Shown piece by piece: positions 44,608 to 53,517 of a DNA stretch of 64,000 bases. A program made the position numbers and the translations under genes. Under the pieces are notes generated by a model, which ran no database searches, was not told the DNA's origin, and was given only the letters and a program-made list of their open reading frames with translations. Position 1 is the first letter of the stretch; each line of letters opens with the position of its first letter. This DNA is from Devosia sp. (GTDB lineage: Bacteria > Pseudomonadota > Alphaproteobacteria > Rhizobiales > Devosiaceae). The stretch spans positions 248,001 to 312,000 of the forward strand of contig NZ_JAGIAW010000002.1 in NCBI RefSeq assembly GCF_017744655.1, given 5' to 3'.

Positions 44608-44622
44608 TTAATAAAGCCTTAA
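44608..44622. promoter_or_regulatory. TTAA-N7-TTAA, possible CtrA site
   Basis: This is an exact match to the CtrA recognition pattern TTAA-N7-TTAA used by alphaproteobacterial cell-cycle control. It lies 206 bp upstream of acpP. In a GC-rich genome this sequence is uncommon by chance, but a single site is weak evidence. Confidence 0.35.
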
Positions 44623-44827
44623 ACCCTTGGAAACCACGCCTCTCGCTGCTGGCAAACCCCAAGGAAACATGCTACTCGCGCCGCGTTAACGCTTGCCAGT
44701 CTGCCTTGCGAGCGCCGAAAAGGCCGCTTACATTGCCTCTGTGCAAGTCAAAACCGAGCTTGATGAATTGGCTTCGCGCCAATAAGAAGCGAAACGAAAC
44801 GTCGATTTCTAAAAAGGGAAGTCAAAT

Positions 44828-45064
44828 ATGAGCGATGTCGCTGATCGGGTCCGCAAGATCGTTGTGGAACACCTCAATGTGGACGCCGAGAAGGTCGTTG
44901 AAAAGGCCAGCTTCATCGACGATCTGGGCGCTGACTCGCTCGATCAGGTCGAGCTGGTCATGGCTTTCGAGGAAGAATTTTCGGTCGAAATCCCGGACGA
45001 CGCCGCCGAGTCGATCCAGACCTTTGGAGACGCTGTCTCCTTCCTGACCAAGGCCACCAGCTAA
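44828..45064 (+). CDS. acpP: Acyl carrier protein
   Basis: AcpP (78 aa) carries growing acyl chains on a phosphopantetheine arm. The sequence is acidic and has the attachment site [21 protein letters not shown] with Ser37. It lies 21 bp upstream of fabF and probably shares its transcript. Confidence 0.97.
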   Translation: MSDVADRVRKIVVEHLNVDAEKVVEKASFIDDLGADSLDQVELVMAFEEEFSVEIPDDAAESIQTFGDAVSFLTKATS

Positions 45065-45085
45065 GCTGGACGGGCAGGTTTAGAC

Positions 45086-46354
45086 ATGGAACTTCGCCGA
45101 GTCGTCGTCACCGGAATGGGGCTTGTCACGCCCCTTGGTTGCGGAGTTGAGGCCACTTGGGCCAATATTCTCGCAGGCAAGAGTGGAGCCAAGCGTATCG
45201 ACGAATTCCAGGTCGACGATATTGCCTGCCAGATCGCCCATCGCATTCCGCTGGGTGATTATGCCGATGGGAAGTACAATCCCGACGACTGGATGGAATC
45301 CAAGGAACAGCGCAAGGTCGACGATTTCATCGTCTACGCCATGGCCGCTGCCACCCAGGCCATCCAGGATGCCGGGGTCGAACCCAAGACGCAGGAAGAG
45401 CAGGAACGCACCGGCGTGCTGATCGGCTCGGGTATCGGCGGGATTGGCGGCATCTACGATGCCTCCATTACCCTGCACGAAAAGGGCCCGCGCCGCATCA
45501 GCCCCTTCTTTATCCCGGGTCGTCTGATCAACCTGGCTTCCGGCCACGTCTCCATCCGTTTCGGTCTCAAGGGGCCGAACCACTCCGTCGTCACCGCCTG
45601 CTCGACCGGTGCGCACGCCATTGGCGATGCGGCCCGCTTGATCGCTCTGGGCGATGCCGATGTGATGGTTGCGGGTGGTGCTGAAAGCTGCGTCAACCGC
45701 ATCTCGCTGGCAGGCTTTGCAGCAGCGCGTGCGCTTTCGACGGGCTTCAACGACAACCCGACCGCCGCTTCCCGTCCCTATGATCGGGACCGTGATGGTT
45801 TCGTCATGGGCGAGGGCGCCGGCATTGTCGTGCTCGAAGACTATGAGCGTGCCAAGGCTCGCGGCGCCAAGATTTATGGCGAAGTGATCGGCTATGGCCT
45901 GTCGGGCGATGCCTATCACATCACCGCACCCGCGCCCGATGGCGATGGTGGCTTCCGTGCCATGAGCGCGGCCGTCAAGCGTGCGGGCATTTCGCCTTCC
46001 GATATCGACTATATCAACGCCCATGGCACGTCGACGCCGCTTGGCGACGAAATCGAACTGGGTGCGGTTTCCCGCGTTCTCGGCGCTGCTGCCGAAGGCC
46101 GCGTGATGAGCTCGACCAAGTCGGCCATCGGTCACCTTCTGGGTGCCGCTGGTTCGGTCGAAGCGATTTTCTGCCTTCTCGCCATGCGCGATGGCATCGC
46201 TCCGCCGACGCTCAATCTCGACAATCCCTCCGTCGAGACTCCGATCAATCTGGTGCCCAAGGTGGCACTGAAGAAGGAAATCAACGTGGCCCTGTCCAAT
46301 AGCTTCGGCTTTGGCGGTACCAATGCCACGCTGGTCATGCGCAAGGTCGCCTGA
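45086..46354 (+). CDS. fabF: 3-oxoacyl-ACP synthase II FabF
   Basis: FabF extends acyl chains by condensing malonyl-ACP. The 422-aa sequence has the catalytic triad Cys172 (TACSTGAHAIGDAAR), His313 (NAHGTSTPLGD) and His350 (SAIGHLLGAAG), plus FGFGGTNATLVMRK at the end. The start at 45086 is 21 bp after acpP. A terminator follows. Confidence 0.97.
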   Translation: MELRRVVVTGMGLVTPLGCGVEATWANILAGKSGAKRIDEFQVDDIACQIAHRIPLGDYADGKYNPDDWMESKEQRKVDDFIVYAMAAATQAIQDAGVEPKTQEEQERTGVLIGSGIGGIGGIYDASITLHEKGPRRISPFFIPGRLINLASGHVSIRFGLKGPNHSVVTACSTGAHAIGDAARLIALGDADVMVAGGAESCVNRISLAGFAAARALSTGFNDNPTAASRPYDRDRDGFVMGEGAGIVVLEDYERAKARGAKIYGEVIGYGLSGDAYHITAPAPDGDGGFRAMSAAVKRAGISPSDIDYINAHGTSTPLGDEIELGAVSRVLGAAAEGRVMSSTKSAIGHLLGAAGSVEAIFCLLAMRDGIAPPTLNLDNPSVETPINLVPKVALKKEINVALSNSFGFGGTNATLVMRKVA

Positions 46355-46372
46355 CTTTTTCGCTTTGCAAGA

Positions 46373-46412
46373 GGGGCACGTCGCTCGACTAGGCGACGTG
46401 CCCCTTGTTTTT
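46373..46412 (+). terminator. Intrinsic terminator after fabF
   Basis: GGGGCACGTCGC pairs with GCGACGTGCCCC across an 8-nt loop and is followed by TTGTTTTT. The 12-bp stem and U tract make this a strong end for the acpP-fabF transcript. Confidence 0.9.
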
Positions 46413-46515
46413 ATTCAAATCCATTGCAAACAATGCCGGCGCCCCGCCACGCTGTGGCTGCAAAGAACAACAAGATCGGCACATCCGCTGACTGGCCAAG
46501 AGGTGATTCCTTAAG

Positions 46516-47628
46516 ATGAACGACCGCCGTAAACGCCGCCGCCGCTCGTCCAATGGCCTTGTCGATGTGCTCAACGCCCTTCTTACCCTGCTGGTCATCG
46601 GCCTCGTCGTCGTTGGCGGCGGTTTCCTTTATGTCGCCCAGCAATATTACGGCGATGGCCCCTTGCCCGAGGACCGCGTCTTCCGCGTTGAAAGCGGCAA
46701 TACGCTGAGTACGACGGCGAGCCGTCTCGAAGAGCAGGGCTTTATCAGCAATGCGCTGATCTTCCGCCAGTTCGGCGGGCGTGTCGAAGAGAACACCACG
46801 GTCAAGGCGGGCGATTTCACCATTCCCGCCAATGCCAGCATGTCCGAAATTCTGCGCGAGCTGACCACAGGCACGCCGATCCGCTATGCCGTTACCATTC
46901 CGGAAGGCTGGACCTCCTGGCAGGTCGTGCAGCGCGTAAATGCCGACGATCGCCTCAGCGGCACCATCGATACCCTGCCACCCGAAGGCTCCATCCTGCC
47001 GGGTAGCTACGATTACCTGCCGGGCGATACCCGCCAGTCGGTCATCGACCGTATGCAGGCCGCCATGACCACGGCTCTGGCCGAAACCTGGGAAGGCCGT
47101 CAGGCCGATCTGCCGCTGGCTTCCCCGGCGGACCTCCTGATCCTTGCCTCCATCGTCGAGCGCGAAACCGGTGTCGCCGAAGAGCGTCCGCAGGTCGCCG
47201 CCGTCTTCGTCAATCGCCTCAAGGAAGGCATGCGCCTCCAGTCCGACCCGACGATCATCTACGGCATCACCCTGGGCCAATCGACGCTCGAACGCGGCCT
47301 CCGCCGCTCCGAGATCGAGGAAAAGACCGCCTACAATACCTATCAGATCGACGGTCTGCCCCCGACGCCCATCGCCAATCCCGGCATCGAGTCCCTGCGC
47401 GCAGTCGCCAATCCCGATAGCCACAACTATCTCTACTTCGTCGCCAAGGGCGCCACGCCGCGCGATGGTCACGTATTCGCCGAGACCTATGCCGAGCATC
47501 AGCAGAACGTCGCCCGCTATCGCGAGATCGAGCGCGAGGCCGCCGAACAGGCTGCGACGGACGCTGAGGCCGCCCGTCAGGCCCTCGAAGCCGAAGAAGC
47601 AAACGGCACGGAAGGCTCCAGCCAGTGA
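46516..47628 (+). CDS. mltG: Endolytic peptidoglycan transglycosylase MltG
   Basis: MltG cleaves nascent glycan strands in the inner membrane and may set their length. The 370-aa protein has a basic head, one transmembrane helix (about 20-42), a LysM-like or YceG N-domain, and the catalytic LILASIVERETG with Glu215. GLPPTPIANPG and YLYFVAKG are further YceG signatures. The C-terminal 35 residues are an acidic, Ala/Glu-rich tail. The gene overlaps yicC by 4 bp. Confidence 0.94.
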   Translation: MNDRRKRRRRSSNGLVDVLNALLTLLVIGLVVVGGGFLYVAQQYYGDGPLPEDRVFRVESGNTLSTTASRLEEQGFISNALIFRQFGGRVEENTTVKAGDFTIPANASMSEILRELTTGTPIRYAVTIPEGWTSWQVVQRVNADDRLSGTIDTLPPEGSILPGSYDYLPGDTRQSVIDRMQAAMTTALAETWEGRQADLPLASPADLLILASIVERETGVAEERPQVAAVFVNRLKEGMRLQSDPTIIYGITLGQSTLERGLRRSEIEEKTAYNTYQIDGLPPTPIANPGIESLRAVANPDSHNYLYFVAKGATPRDGHVFAETYAEHQQNVARYREIEREAAEQAATDAEAARQALEAEEANGTEGSSQ

Positions 47629-48509
47629 GCTCCCGTCTCGCCAGCATGACCGGCTATGCCCGGGCCGACGCCATGTTCGGCCCGGCGCGTCTCCGGGTGG
47701 AGCTGAAATCGGTCAATGGCCGCGGGCTTGATATCCGCACGCGGCTCGCCCCCGGCCTCGACGCTTTCGACATTCCGATCCGTCAGGCGCTTGGCCAGGC
47801 GCTCTCCCGCGGCTCGGTCAATGCTGCCGTGTCGCTCGACCGCCAGAGTGCCTCCGGCGCCGTTTCGGTCAATCCCGCCGCGCTGGAAACCATCCTTGCC
47901 GCCATCTCGGCACTGTCCGAGCGCGTCGACGCCCGCCGCCCGAGCCTCGATGGCATTCTGGCTCTGCCCGGCGTCCTCGTCGTCGAGGAAGGTCGAGACA
48001 TCGACGAGGAGGGCCTCGAACCCGTGCTCATGGCCGCAGTCCGCGAAGCCATCGGTTCGCTACAGCAGTCGCGCTTGGAGGAGGGAACTCGCATCGCCGA
48101 AATCCTCTCCCGCCAGCTCGACACCATCGCCGAGCTCGTCGAACGCGCCGACGCCCATCCCGGCCGCTCGCGCGAAGCTATTTCCGCGCGCCTTGCCCTT
48201 CAGGTCCAGTCCCTCCGCCAGGAAGCCGACATCTCCCCCGATCGTCTAGCCCAGGAAGCCCTGGTTCTCGCGACAAAGGCCGATATCCAGGAAGAGATCG
48301 ACCGCCTCCGCGCCCACATTGCCGGCGCCCGCGCGCTGCTCTCCGGTTCAGGCGCCGTCGGCCGCCGCCTTGATTTCCTTGCCCAGGAATTCAACCGCGA
48401 GGCCAATACGCTCTGCTCCAAATCGAACGCCGTGGAACTGACCGCCATCGGCCTTGACCTCAAGGCGGTGATCGATCAACTACGCGAGCAGGTCCAGAAC
48501 ATCGAATAG
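47625..48509 (+). CDS. yicC: YicC family endoribonuclease-like protein
   Basis: A 294-aa protein with the YicC N-terminal signature SMTGYARAD and a C-terminal DUF1732 region (VGRRLDFLAQEFNREANTLCSKSN). In E. coli YicC has been linked to RNA degradation. It starts with GTG at 47625, overlapping the mltG stop, and precedes gmk by 13 bp. The mltG-yicC-gmk order is conserved in Rhizobiales. Confidence 0.93.
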   Translation: MSSRLASMTGYARADAMFGPARLRVELKSVNGRGLDIRTRLAPGLDAFDIPIRQALGQALSRGSVNAAVSLDRQSASGAVSVNPAALETILAAISALSERVDARRPSLDGILALPGVLVVEEGRDIDEEGLEPVLMAAVREAIGSLQQSRLEEGTRIAEILSRQLDTIAELVERADAHPGRSREAISARLALQVQSLRQEADISPDRLAQEALVLATKADIQEEIDRLRAHIAGARALLSGSGAVGRRLDFLAQEFNREANTLCSKSNAVELTAIGLDLKAVIDQLREQVQNIE

Positions 48510-48522
48510 AGTGCCCTAGAAG

Positions 48523-49161
48523 ATGGATTTTCAGCGCCGCGGCGTTATGCTCGTCCTCGCGTCCCCCTCGGGCGCCGGAAAGTCCTCCATTTCGCGCGCG
48601 CTCTTCGGTGCCGATCCCAATATCAAGCTGTCGGTCTCGGTGACCACCCGCGGCCGCCGCACCGACGAGATCGACGGCAAGCACTACCACTTCATCGACG
48701 TGCCGACCTTCGAGCAGATGCGCCGCGATGGGGGCCTCCTCGAATCCGCCGAAGTCCACGGCAATTTCTACGGCACCCCGCGCGCCCTCGTCGAAGAGCA
48801 GCTCTCCAACGGCAACGACATCCTTTTCGATATCGATTATCAGGGTACGTTGCAGCTCTACGAAAAGTGCCGTGCCGACATGGTCACGGTCTTCATCCTG
48901 CCGCCCTCGATCAAGGAACTGCGCGCCCGCCTCGAACGCCGCGCCCAGGATAGCGTCGGCACCATCGAAAAGCGCCTCAAGAACGCGCGCATCGAGATGG
49001 ACCACTACAGCGAATATGACTACGTCCTCGTCAACGAAGACCTCGAACTCTCCGTCGCCCGCGTCCGCGCCATCCTCGCCTCGGCCCGCCTCGACCGTAA
49101 GCGCCAGATCAATCTCGACAATTTCGTCCGCGACCTGCAAAACCAGATCGGCCCCGCCTGA
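48523..49161 (+). CDS. gmk: Guanylate kinase
   Basis: Gmk phosphorylates GMP to GDP, linking the guaB-guaA products to GTP and (p)ppGpp pools. The 212-aa protein has the P loop SPSGAGKSS (14-22), the GMP-binding SVTTRGRR and HYHFID, and the lid region with ERRAQDSVGTIEKRL. It starts 13 bp after yicC. Confidence 0.97.
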   Translation: MDFQRRGVMLVLASPSGAGKSSISRALFGADPNIKLSVSVTTRGRRTDEIDGKHYHFIDVPTFEQMRRDGGLLESAEVHGNFYGTPRALVEEQLSNGNDILFDIDYQGTLQLYEKCRADMVTVFILPPSIKELRARLERRAQDSVGTIEKRLKNARIEMDHYSEYDYVLVNEDLELSVARVRAILASARLDRKRQINLDNFVRDLQNQIGPA

Positions 49162-49163
49162 CC

Positions 49164-50396
49164 ATGACCGATCTGCCGGGCATTCGTCGCGGCACTCGTG
49201 AATTCCGGCGCGCCAATGCCGCCTTTTTCCTCGCGGCCTTTTCGGTCTTCGCCTCGCTTTATTCGGTGCAGCCCCTGCTGCCCATGTTCGCCCAATATTG
49301 GGTGCGCGACGCAGGCGAGGCGTCGCTGGCCCTCTCCGTCACCACGGCCACCATGGCCGTCGCCCTCATCCCTGCCAGCATGCTCGCCGATCGCCTCGGC
49401 CGCCGCCGTCTCATCGTCGGTGCGCTGCTGACCACAGCCGTGCTGGGCGCCGCTTTACCTTTCGCCCAGGTCTGGTGGCAGCTCATCGTGCTCCGCATGC
49501 TGATGGGCATCACCCTCGCCGGTATTCCCGCCGTCGCCATGGTCTATCTCTCCGAAGAAATGGCGCCGGACGCCCTCGGTCATTCCATGGGCCTCTATAT
49601 CGGCGGTACTGCCATTGGTGGCATGGCCGGCCGCGTCATCTCCGGCGTCCTCTCCGATTTTCTGGGCTGGCGCCTCGGCACGGGCATTCTGGCCGCCCTG
49701 ATCCTCCTCGCTGCCCTTGCCGTAGCCGCGCTCCTCCCCCAGCCGCGCCAATCCACCCGCGACCCCATCTCGCTCCCCGACCTCTGGCGCCGCTGCCGCG
49801 CCAGTTTCGACGACGCGGCTCTGCCCTGGCTCTTCGCCAGTTCCTTCCTCATCATGGGCAGCTTCGTCACGCTCTACAATTATGCCGGCTTCCGCCTCGC
49901 CCTGCCGCCTTTCCTCCTCAGCCACTCGGCCATAGCGGCGATCTTCCTCGTCTATCTGCTCGGCAGCATCAGCTCCACCTGGGCCGGCGGCCTCTCCCAG
50001 CGCCTCGGCCGCCGCAAGGTCTTTTGGGTGCTTGTTGCGCTCATGGGCTTAGGGATGGTCCTCACCGCCATCCCCAACACCTGGGTCATCATCCTGGGTC
50101 TGGCCATATCAACCATGGGCTTCTTTGCCGCCCACGGCGTCGCCAGCGCCTGGGTCACCCGCCGAGCCCGCGTCGGCAAGGCTCAGGCCTCGGCGCTCTA
50201 TCTCGTCGCTTACTATCTCGGCGCCTCAGCCCTCGGCACCCTCGGCGGCTACGCCTGGACCGCCTGGGCCTGGCCCGGCGTCCTCCTCGTCTGCGGCGGT
50301 GCCATTTTCCTGGCGCTACTCGTCGCCATAAGACTAGCCTTCATCCCGCCACTCGCCGCGCCGGAACAACCCACCCAACCGCCAACGGCGCAATAG
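49164..50396 (+). CDS. MFS transporter (YnfM/AraJ-like)
   Basis: A 410-aa permease with 12 predicted helices. VFASLYSVQPLLPMFAQYW in helix 1 and MLADRLGRRRLIV (motif A, about residues 73-85) match the YnfM-type arabinose or drug efflux branch of DHA1. It begins 2 bp after the gmk stop, so it may be co-expressed with gmk, although a function in nucleotide metabolism is not implied. Substrate unknown. Confidence 0.85.
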   Translation: MTDLPGIRRGTREFRRANAAFFLAAFSVFASLYSVQPLLPMFAQYWVRDAGEASLALSVTTATMAVALIPASMLADRLGRRRLIVGALLTTAVLGAALPFAQVWWQLIVLRMLMGITLAGIPAVAMVYLSEEMAPDALGHSMGLYIGGTAIGGMAGRVISGVLSDFLGWRLGTGILAALILLAALAVAALLPQPRQSTRDPISLPDLWRRCRASFDDAALPWLFASSFLIMGSFVTLYNYAGFRLALPPFLLSHSAIAAIFLVYLLGSISSTWAGGLSQRLGRRKVFWVLVALMGLGMVLTAIPNTWVIILGLAISTMGFFAAHGVASAWVTRRARVGKAQASALYLVAYYLGASALGTLGGYAWTAWAWPGVLLVCGGAIFLALLVAIRLAFIPPLAAPEQPTQPPTAQ

Positions 50397-50415
50397 CTTC
50401 CCCACCCACCGATCC

Positions 50416-50486
50416 TCCCTCGCCCCTTGAGGGAGAGGGACAGATTTTCTGCGTTCAGCAGAAAATCAGGGTGAGGGGTATTCTCT
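50416..50486. repeat. Extragenic palindromic repeat (CCCTCGCCCC type)
   Basis: A central hairpin ATTTTCTGC-gttca-GCAGAAAAT (50444-50466) is flanked by partially complementary CCCTCGCCCCTTGAGGGAG and CAGGGTGAGGGG. It is a different element from the GTCATTCCCGC repeats. It lies between convergent MFS and rsmA genes. Confidence 0.6.
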
Positions 50487-50540
50487 CCTCCGCAGAGGAG
50501 CAATTGAGGGATCACAGCTCCCCTTCCCGAGCAGGAGATA

Positions 50541-51383
50541 TTACCGCAGCCCCGGCAGCGCCCGCGCCATGGCCAAAAAGGCCTCGATGGGAAGATCCTC
50601 GGCCCGCTCATCCCCCTTGAGTTCCGCAGCAGCCAAGAGCCCCTCCACCGGCACACCCAGCGACTTCAGCGATTGCCGTACCATCTTGCGCCGCTGTCCA
50701 AACGCCGCCTTGGTCACCTGCTCGACGTGCTTGACCGGCAGACCCTCTTCCACCGGCTTAGGCACGAGATGCACCACGGCCGACGTCACATTGGGCGGCG
50801 GCACAAAGGCCTGCTTGCCCACATTGAACGCAATCCGCGCCTCGGTGCGCCAGCCCGCCAGCACCCCGAGCCGCCCATAGGCATCCTCGCTCGGCCGCGC
50901 ACAAATCCGCTCCGCCACTTCCCGCTGAAACATCAGCGTCAGGCTCTCGAAAAACGGCGGCCACGGCTCCATGGTCAGCCAGCCCGTAAGCAGCTGCGTG
51001 CCGATATTGTAGGGCAGGTTGGCGATGATCCGCGTAGGTCCCTCCGCAAGCGTGCGATAATCCATTTCCATCGCATCGCCGGCGATCACAGTCAGCCTGC
51101 CGGGATAAGCATCGGCAATTTCCGCCAGCGCCGGCAGCGCCCGCGCGTCGCGCTCGATTGCAATCACCTCGCGCGCGCCCTCGGCCAGCAGCGCCCGCGT
51201 CAGGCCACCTGGTCCGGGCCCCACCTCGATCACCCTTACGCCTTCCAGCGATCCGCCAACCCGCGCAATGCGCGCTGTCAGATTCAGGTCGAAGAGAAAA
51301 TTCTGTCCCAGTTCCTTCTTGGCTCTGAGGCCATGCGTGGCAATGACCTCGCGCAGCGGAGGAAGGTTGTCGATCTGGCTCAT
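50541..51383 (-). CDS. rsmA: 16S rRNA dimethyladenosine transferase RsmA (KsgA)
   Basis: RsmA dimethylates A1518 and A1519 in 16S rRNA. The 280-aa sequence has [10 protein letters not shown], the SAM motif [25 protein letters not shown] (the NLPY catalytic motif), and [12 protein letters not shown]. Its ATG overlaps the pdxA stop by 3 bases. It is the last gene of the lptF-to-rsmA run. Confidence 0.97.
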   Translation of the reverse strand: MSQIDNLPPLREVIATHGLRAKKELGQNFLFDLNLTARIARVGGSLEGVRVIEVGPGPGGLTRALLAEGAREVIAIERDARALPALAEIADAYPGRLTVIAGDAMEMDYRTLAEGPTRIIANLPYNIGTQLLTGWLTMEPWPPFFESLTLMFQREVAERICARPSEDAYGRLGVLAGWRTEARIAFNVGKQAFVPPPNVTSAVVHLVPKPVEEGLPVKHVEQVTKAAFGQRRKMVRQSLKSLGVPVEGLLAAAELKGDERAEDLPIEAFLAMARALPGLR

Positions 51384-52378
51384 TGAGTTCCGGCAGTCAT
51401 CTTGTCTGCCATGGCTATGGCCGCCAAAAAGCTCGATGTCGAGGCTTTTCCTGTCCCCGCCAAGTCAAACGCCGTCCCATGATCGGGCGATGTCCGCACA
51501 ATCGGCAATCCCAGCGTCACGTTCACCCCAGCATCGAACGCCACCGTCTTGATCGGGATCAGCGCCTGATCGTGATACATGGCCAATACCGCATCATATT
51601 GCCGCCAATGCCGCGGAAAGAACAGCGTATCGCCGGGTAGGGGGCCGATAGCCACAATCCCCTCCGCCCGCGCCTTCTCCAACGCCGGGATGATCACCTC
51701 GATCTCTTCCCGCCCGATGGCCCCGCCTTCGCCCGCATGCGGATTGAGCCCCGCAACGGCAATCCGCGGCGTTGCAATCCCGAACCGGCTCTTCAAGTCC
51801 CGGTCCATCACCCCCAGCGTCTCGACGATCAGTTCTTCCGAGATAAGCCCCGGCACATCCTTGATCGGCACATGAATGGTCAGCGGCACCGTGCGCAATT
51901 CCTCATGCGCCAGCATCATCACCGGGAGCGGCTCGACACCGCCCTCTGGGCATAGTGCTGCCAGAAATTCCGTATGCCCCGGATGCGCAAAGCCAGCGTG
52001 ATAGAGCGCGCCCTTATGGATCGGCGCGGTCACCAGAGCCCGGCTCTCTCCCGCCTGCACACTCGCCACCGCCTCTTCAATGGCCGCAATCACCACCCTT
52101 GCCGAAGCCGGCTCCGGTTGACCCGGTTGGTCTGGCACCACTCCGGCAATATCGGCCACCGGTAGAGCGCGCGCAAAAACCGCGCCGGCGTCGGCCGGCT
52201 GCACCGCCTCAACTGCGATATCGAGCCCCAGCCGCTTTGCCCGCTGAGCCAGAAACCCGGCATGCCCGAACACGACAAAGGCCGGAAGCGCAAGCTCCAG
52301 CCTTCGTGCAAAAAGGGAGAGAAAAATATCCGGGCCGATCCCTGCGGGTTCGCCCATGCTGATCGCCAGCGGCTTCAT
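51380..52378 (-). CDS. pdxA: 4-hydroxythreonine-4-phosphate dehydrogenase PdxA
   Basis: PdxA oxidises 4-phosphohydroxy-L-threonine in pyridoxal phosphate synthesis. The 332-aa sequence starts [15 protein letters not shown] and has the metal-binding [17 protein letters not shown] and [12 protein letters not shown] motifs. It lies between surA and rsmA as in many proteobacteria. A REP-like repeat separates it from surA. Confidence 0.97.
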   Translation of the reverse strand: MKPLAISMGEPAGIGPDIFLSLFARRLELALPAFVVFGHAGFLAQRAKRLGLDIAVEAVQPADAGAVFARALPVADIAGVVPDQPGQPEPASARVVIAAIEEAVASVQAGESRALVTAPIHKGALYHAGFAHPGHTEFLAALCPEGGVEPLPVMMLAHEELRTVPLTIHVPIKDVPGLISEELIVETLGVMDRDLKSRFGIATPRIAVAGLNPHAGEGGAIGREEIEVIIPALEKARAEGIVAIGPLPGDTLFFPRHWRQYDAVLAMYHDQALIPIKTVAFDAGVNVTLGLPIVRTSPDHGTAFDLAGTGKASTSSFLAAIAMADKMTAGTQ

Positions 52379-52417
52379 CTTCGCGCCCAGTCCAACCGAG
52401 AGGTGGTGCCACCCTCG

Positions 52418-52491
52418 ATGTCATCCCTACCAAAGCGGGGACCTCTGTTTGGGTGCTGCAACAGGGATTCCCGCTTTGGCGGGAATGACGC
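52418..52491. repeat. REP-like palindromic pair
   Basis: ATGTCATCCCTACCAAAGCGGGGA is followed by GGGATTCCCGCTTTGGCGGGAATGACG. The halves are inverted relative to each other, with ends ATGTCAT/ATGACG, and form one or two hairpins. It lies between surA and pdxA and is closely related to the copy at 44461-44530. Confidence 0.75.
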
Positions 52492-52523
52492 CGGGAAGAA
52501 GCGATGCTCCCCGGCTCAAAAGC

Positions 52524-53423
52524 TTAGTTGTAGATGATCTTGGCGTTCTTGCGCAGGTTCTCGAGGTAAGCAGCAGCTTCCTTTTCCATATTGCCGTTGC
52601 CGACTTCGGCGCGCACTTCATCCTTCATGAAGGTGAGGTCCTGCGCCTGCGTCTTTTCGCAGATGGCGAGCATGGAAACGCCGGCTTCGACAACGCGCGG
52701 CTTGGTTATGCCGCCCACATTCATGCCGGCCAGTTCCTTGGCCATCGCCTCGGGAAGCTGCGTCGCGTGGCGGCGGCCGATATCGACCACGGCAGCGTCG
52801 GTGTAGCCGAGAGAGAGCTGCACGGCGCTGTCGCAGCCGGCAAAGCTCGAACGAAACTTGTTGGCTTGCGCCGTGCGCCCGCTGGCACCTGCGCCCACAA
52901 AGATAATCTCTTTGAGGATATAGTCGAAATTCTGGTAGTCCGCGAGGCGCGCGGCGGCCTGTTGGTCGAGTTCGAGGTCCGAAATCTGGACATTGGGAAC
53001 TACGGCCTGCTGAGCGATGGCATTCCAGGCGATGGCTGCGCGGAGACGATCCTTGAGCGTGTCGGCGCCAACGCCGCCCTGGCCGAGCATTTCGAGCAGC
53101 TTGTCCTGGCTAACCTTGAGATTGCGGGCAATCTGCAGCAGCGCTTCGTCAACCTGCGCATTCGAAACACTGATGCCAAGGCGCTTGGCCTCATTCATCT
53201 GGATGGCTTCGGTGATCAGCTGATCGGTCGCGCCCTTGCGGCCGGTCTTGTTGCCTTCCATGTTGAACAGGCGCAGCCGCTGATCGACCTGCACGTCGGT
53301 CACGGGGGTGCCGTTCACCGTTACGATCGTTGCCGCGAAGCTGGGCAGGGCCGATGCCGTCGCCAGCACGAGGCCGAGGATCATGGCGCCGGTGGTGCGC
53401 CGCACAAATGCAAAGGTCATCAT
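52524..53423 (-). CDS. surA: SurA-like periplasmic chaperone
   Basis: The 299-aa protein has a signal peptide (FVRRTTGAMILGLVLATASALPSFA) and the SurA N-terminal domain (IVTVNGTPVTDVQVDQRLRLF, DQLITEAIQMNEAKRLGISVSNAQVDEAL). Only weak parvulin-like sequence follows, so it is shorter than E. coli SurA (428 aa, two parvulin domains) and may act as a chaperone without isomerase activity. It lies between lptD and pdxA, the conserved position, and should escort LptD and other porins. Confidence 0.85.
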   Translation of the reverse strand: MMTFAFVRRTTGAMILGLVLATASALPSFAATIVTVNGTPVTDVQVDQRLRLFNMEGNKTGRKGATDQLITEAIQMNEAKRLGISVSNAQVDEALLQIARNLKVSQDKLLEMLGQGGVGADTLKDRLRAAIAWNAIAQQAVVPNVQISDLELDQQAAARLADYQNFDYILKEIIFVGAGASGRTAQANKFRSSFAGCDSAVQLSLGYTDAAVVDIGRRHATQLPEAMAKELAGMNVGGITKPRVVEAGVSMLAICEKTQAQDLTFMKDEVRAEVGNGNMEKEAAAYLENLRKNAKIIYN

Positions 53424-53517
53424 CAGGTCCGCATTGTAAAGTTTGCCGCATCAATGCGGCTCGAAACATGTGCTGTCAATTGCCCAAACAATACGGCCAA
53501 AATCCGAATGCGGCCGA

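Larger units (their letters stand above)
44420..44827. other. Intergenic region fabG-acpP
   Basis: The 408-bp gap has no supported gene. It holds a REP-like repeat (44461-44530), a perfect TTAA-N7-TTAA sequence (44608-44622), and presumably the strong acpP promoter. An AAAGGGAAG ribosome binding site lies just before acpP. Confidence 0.6.
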
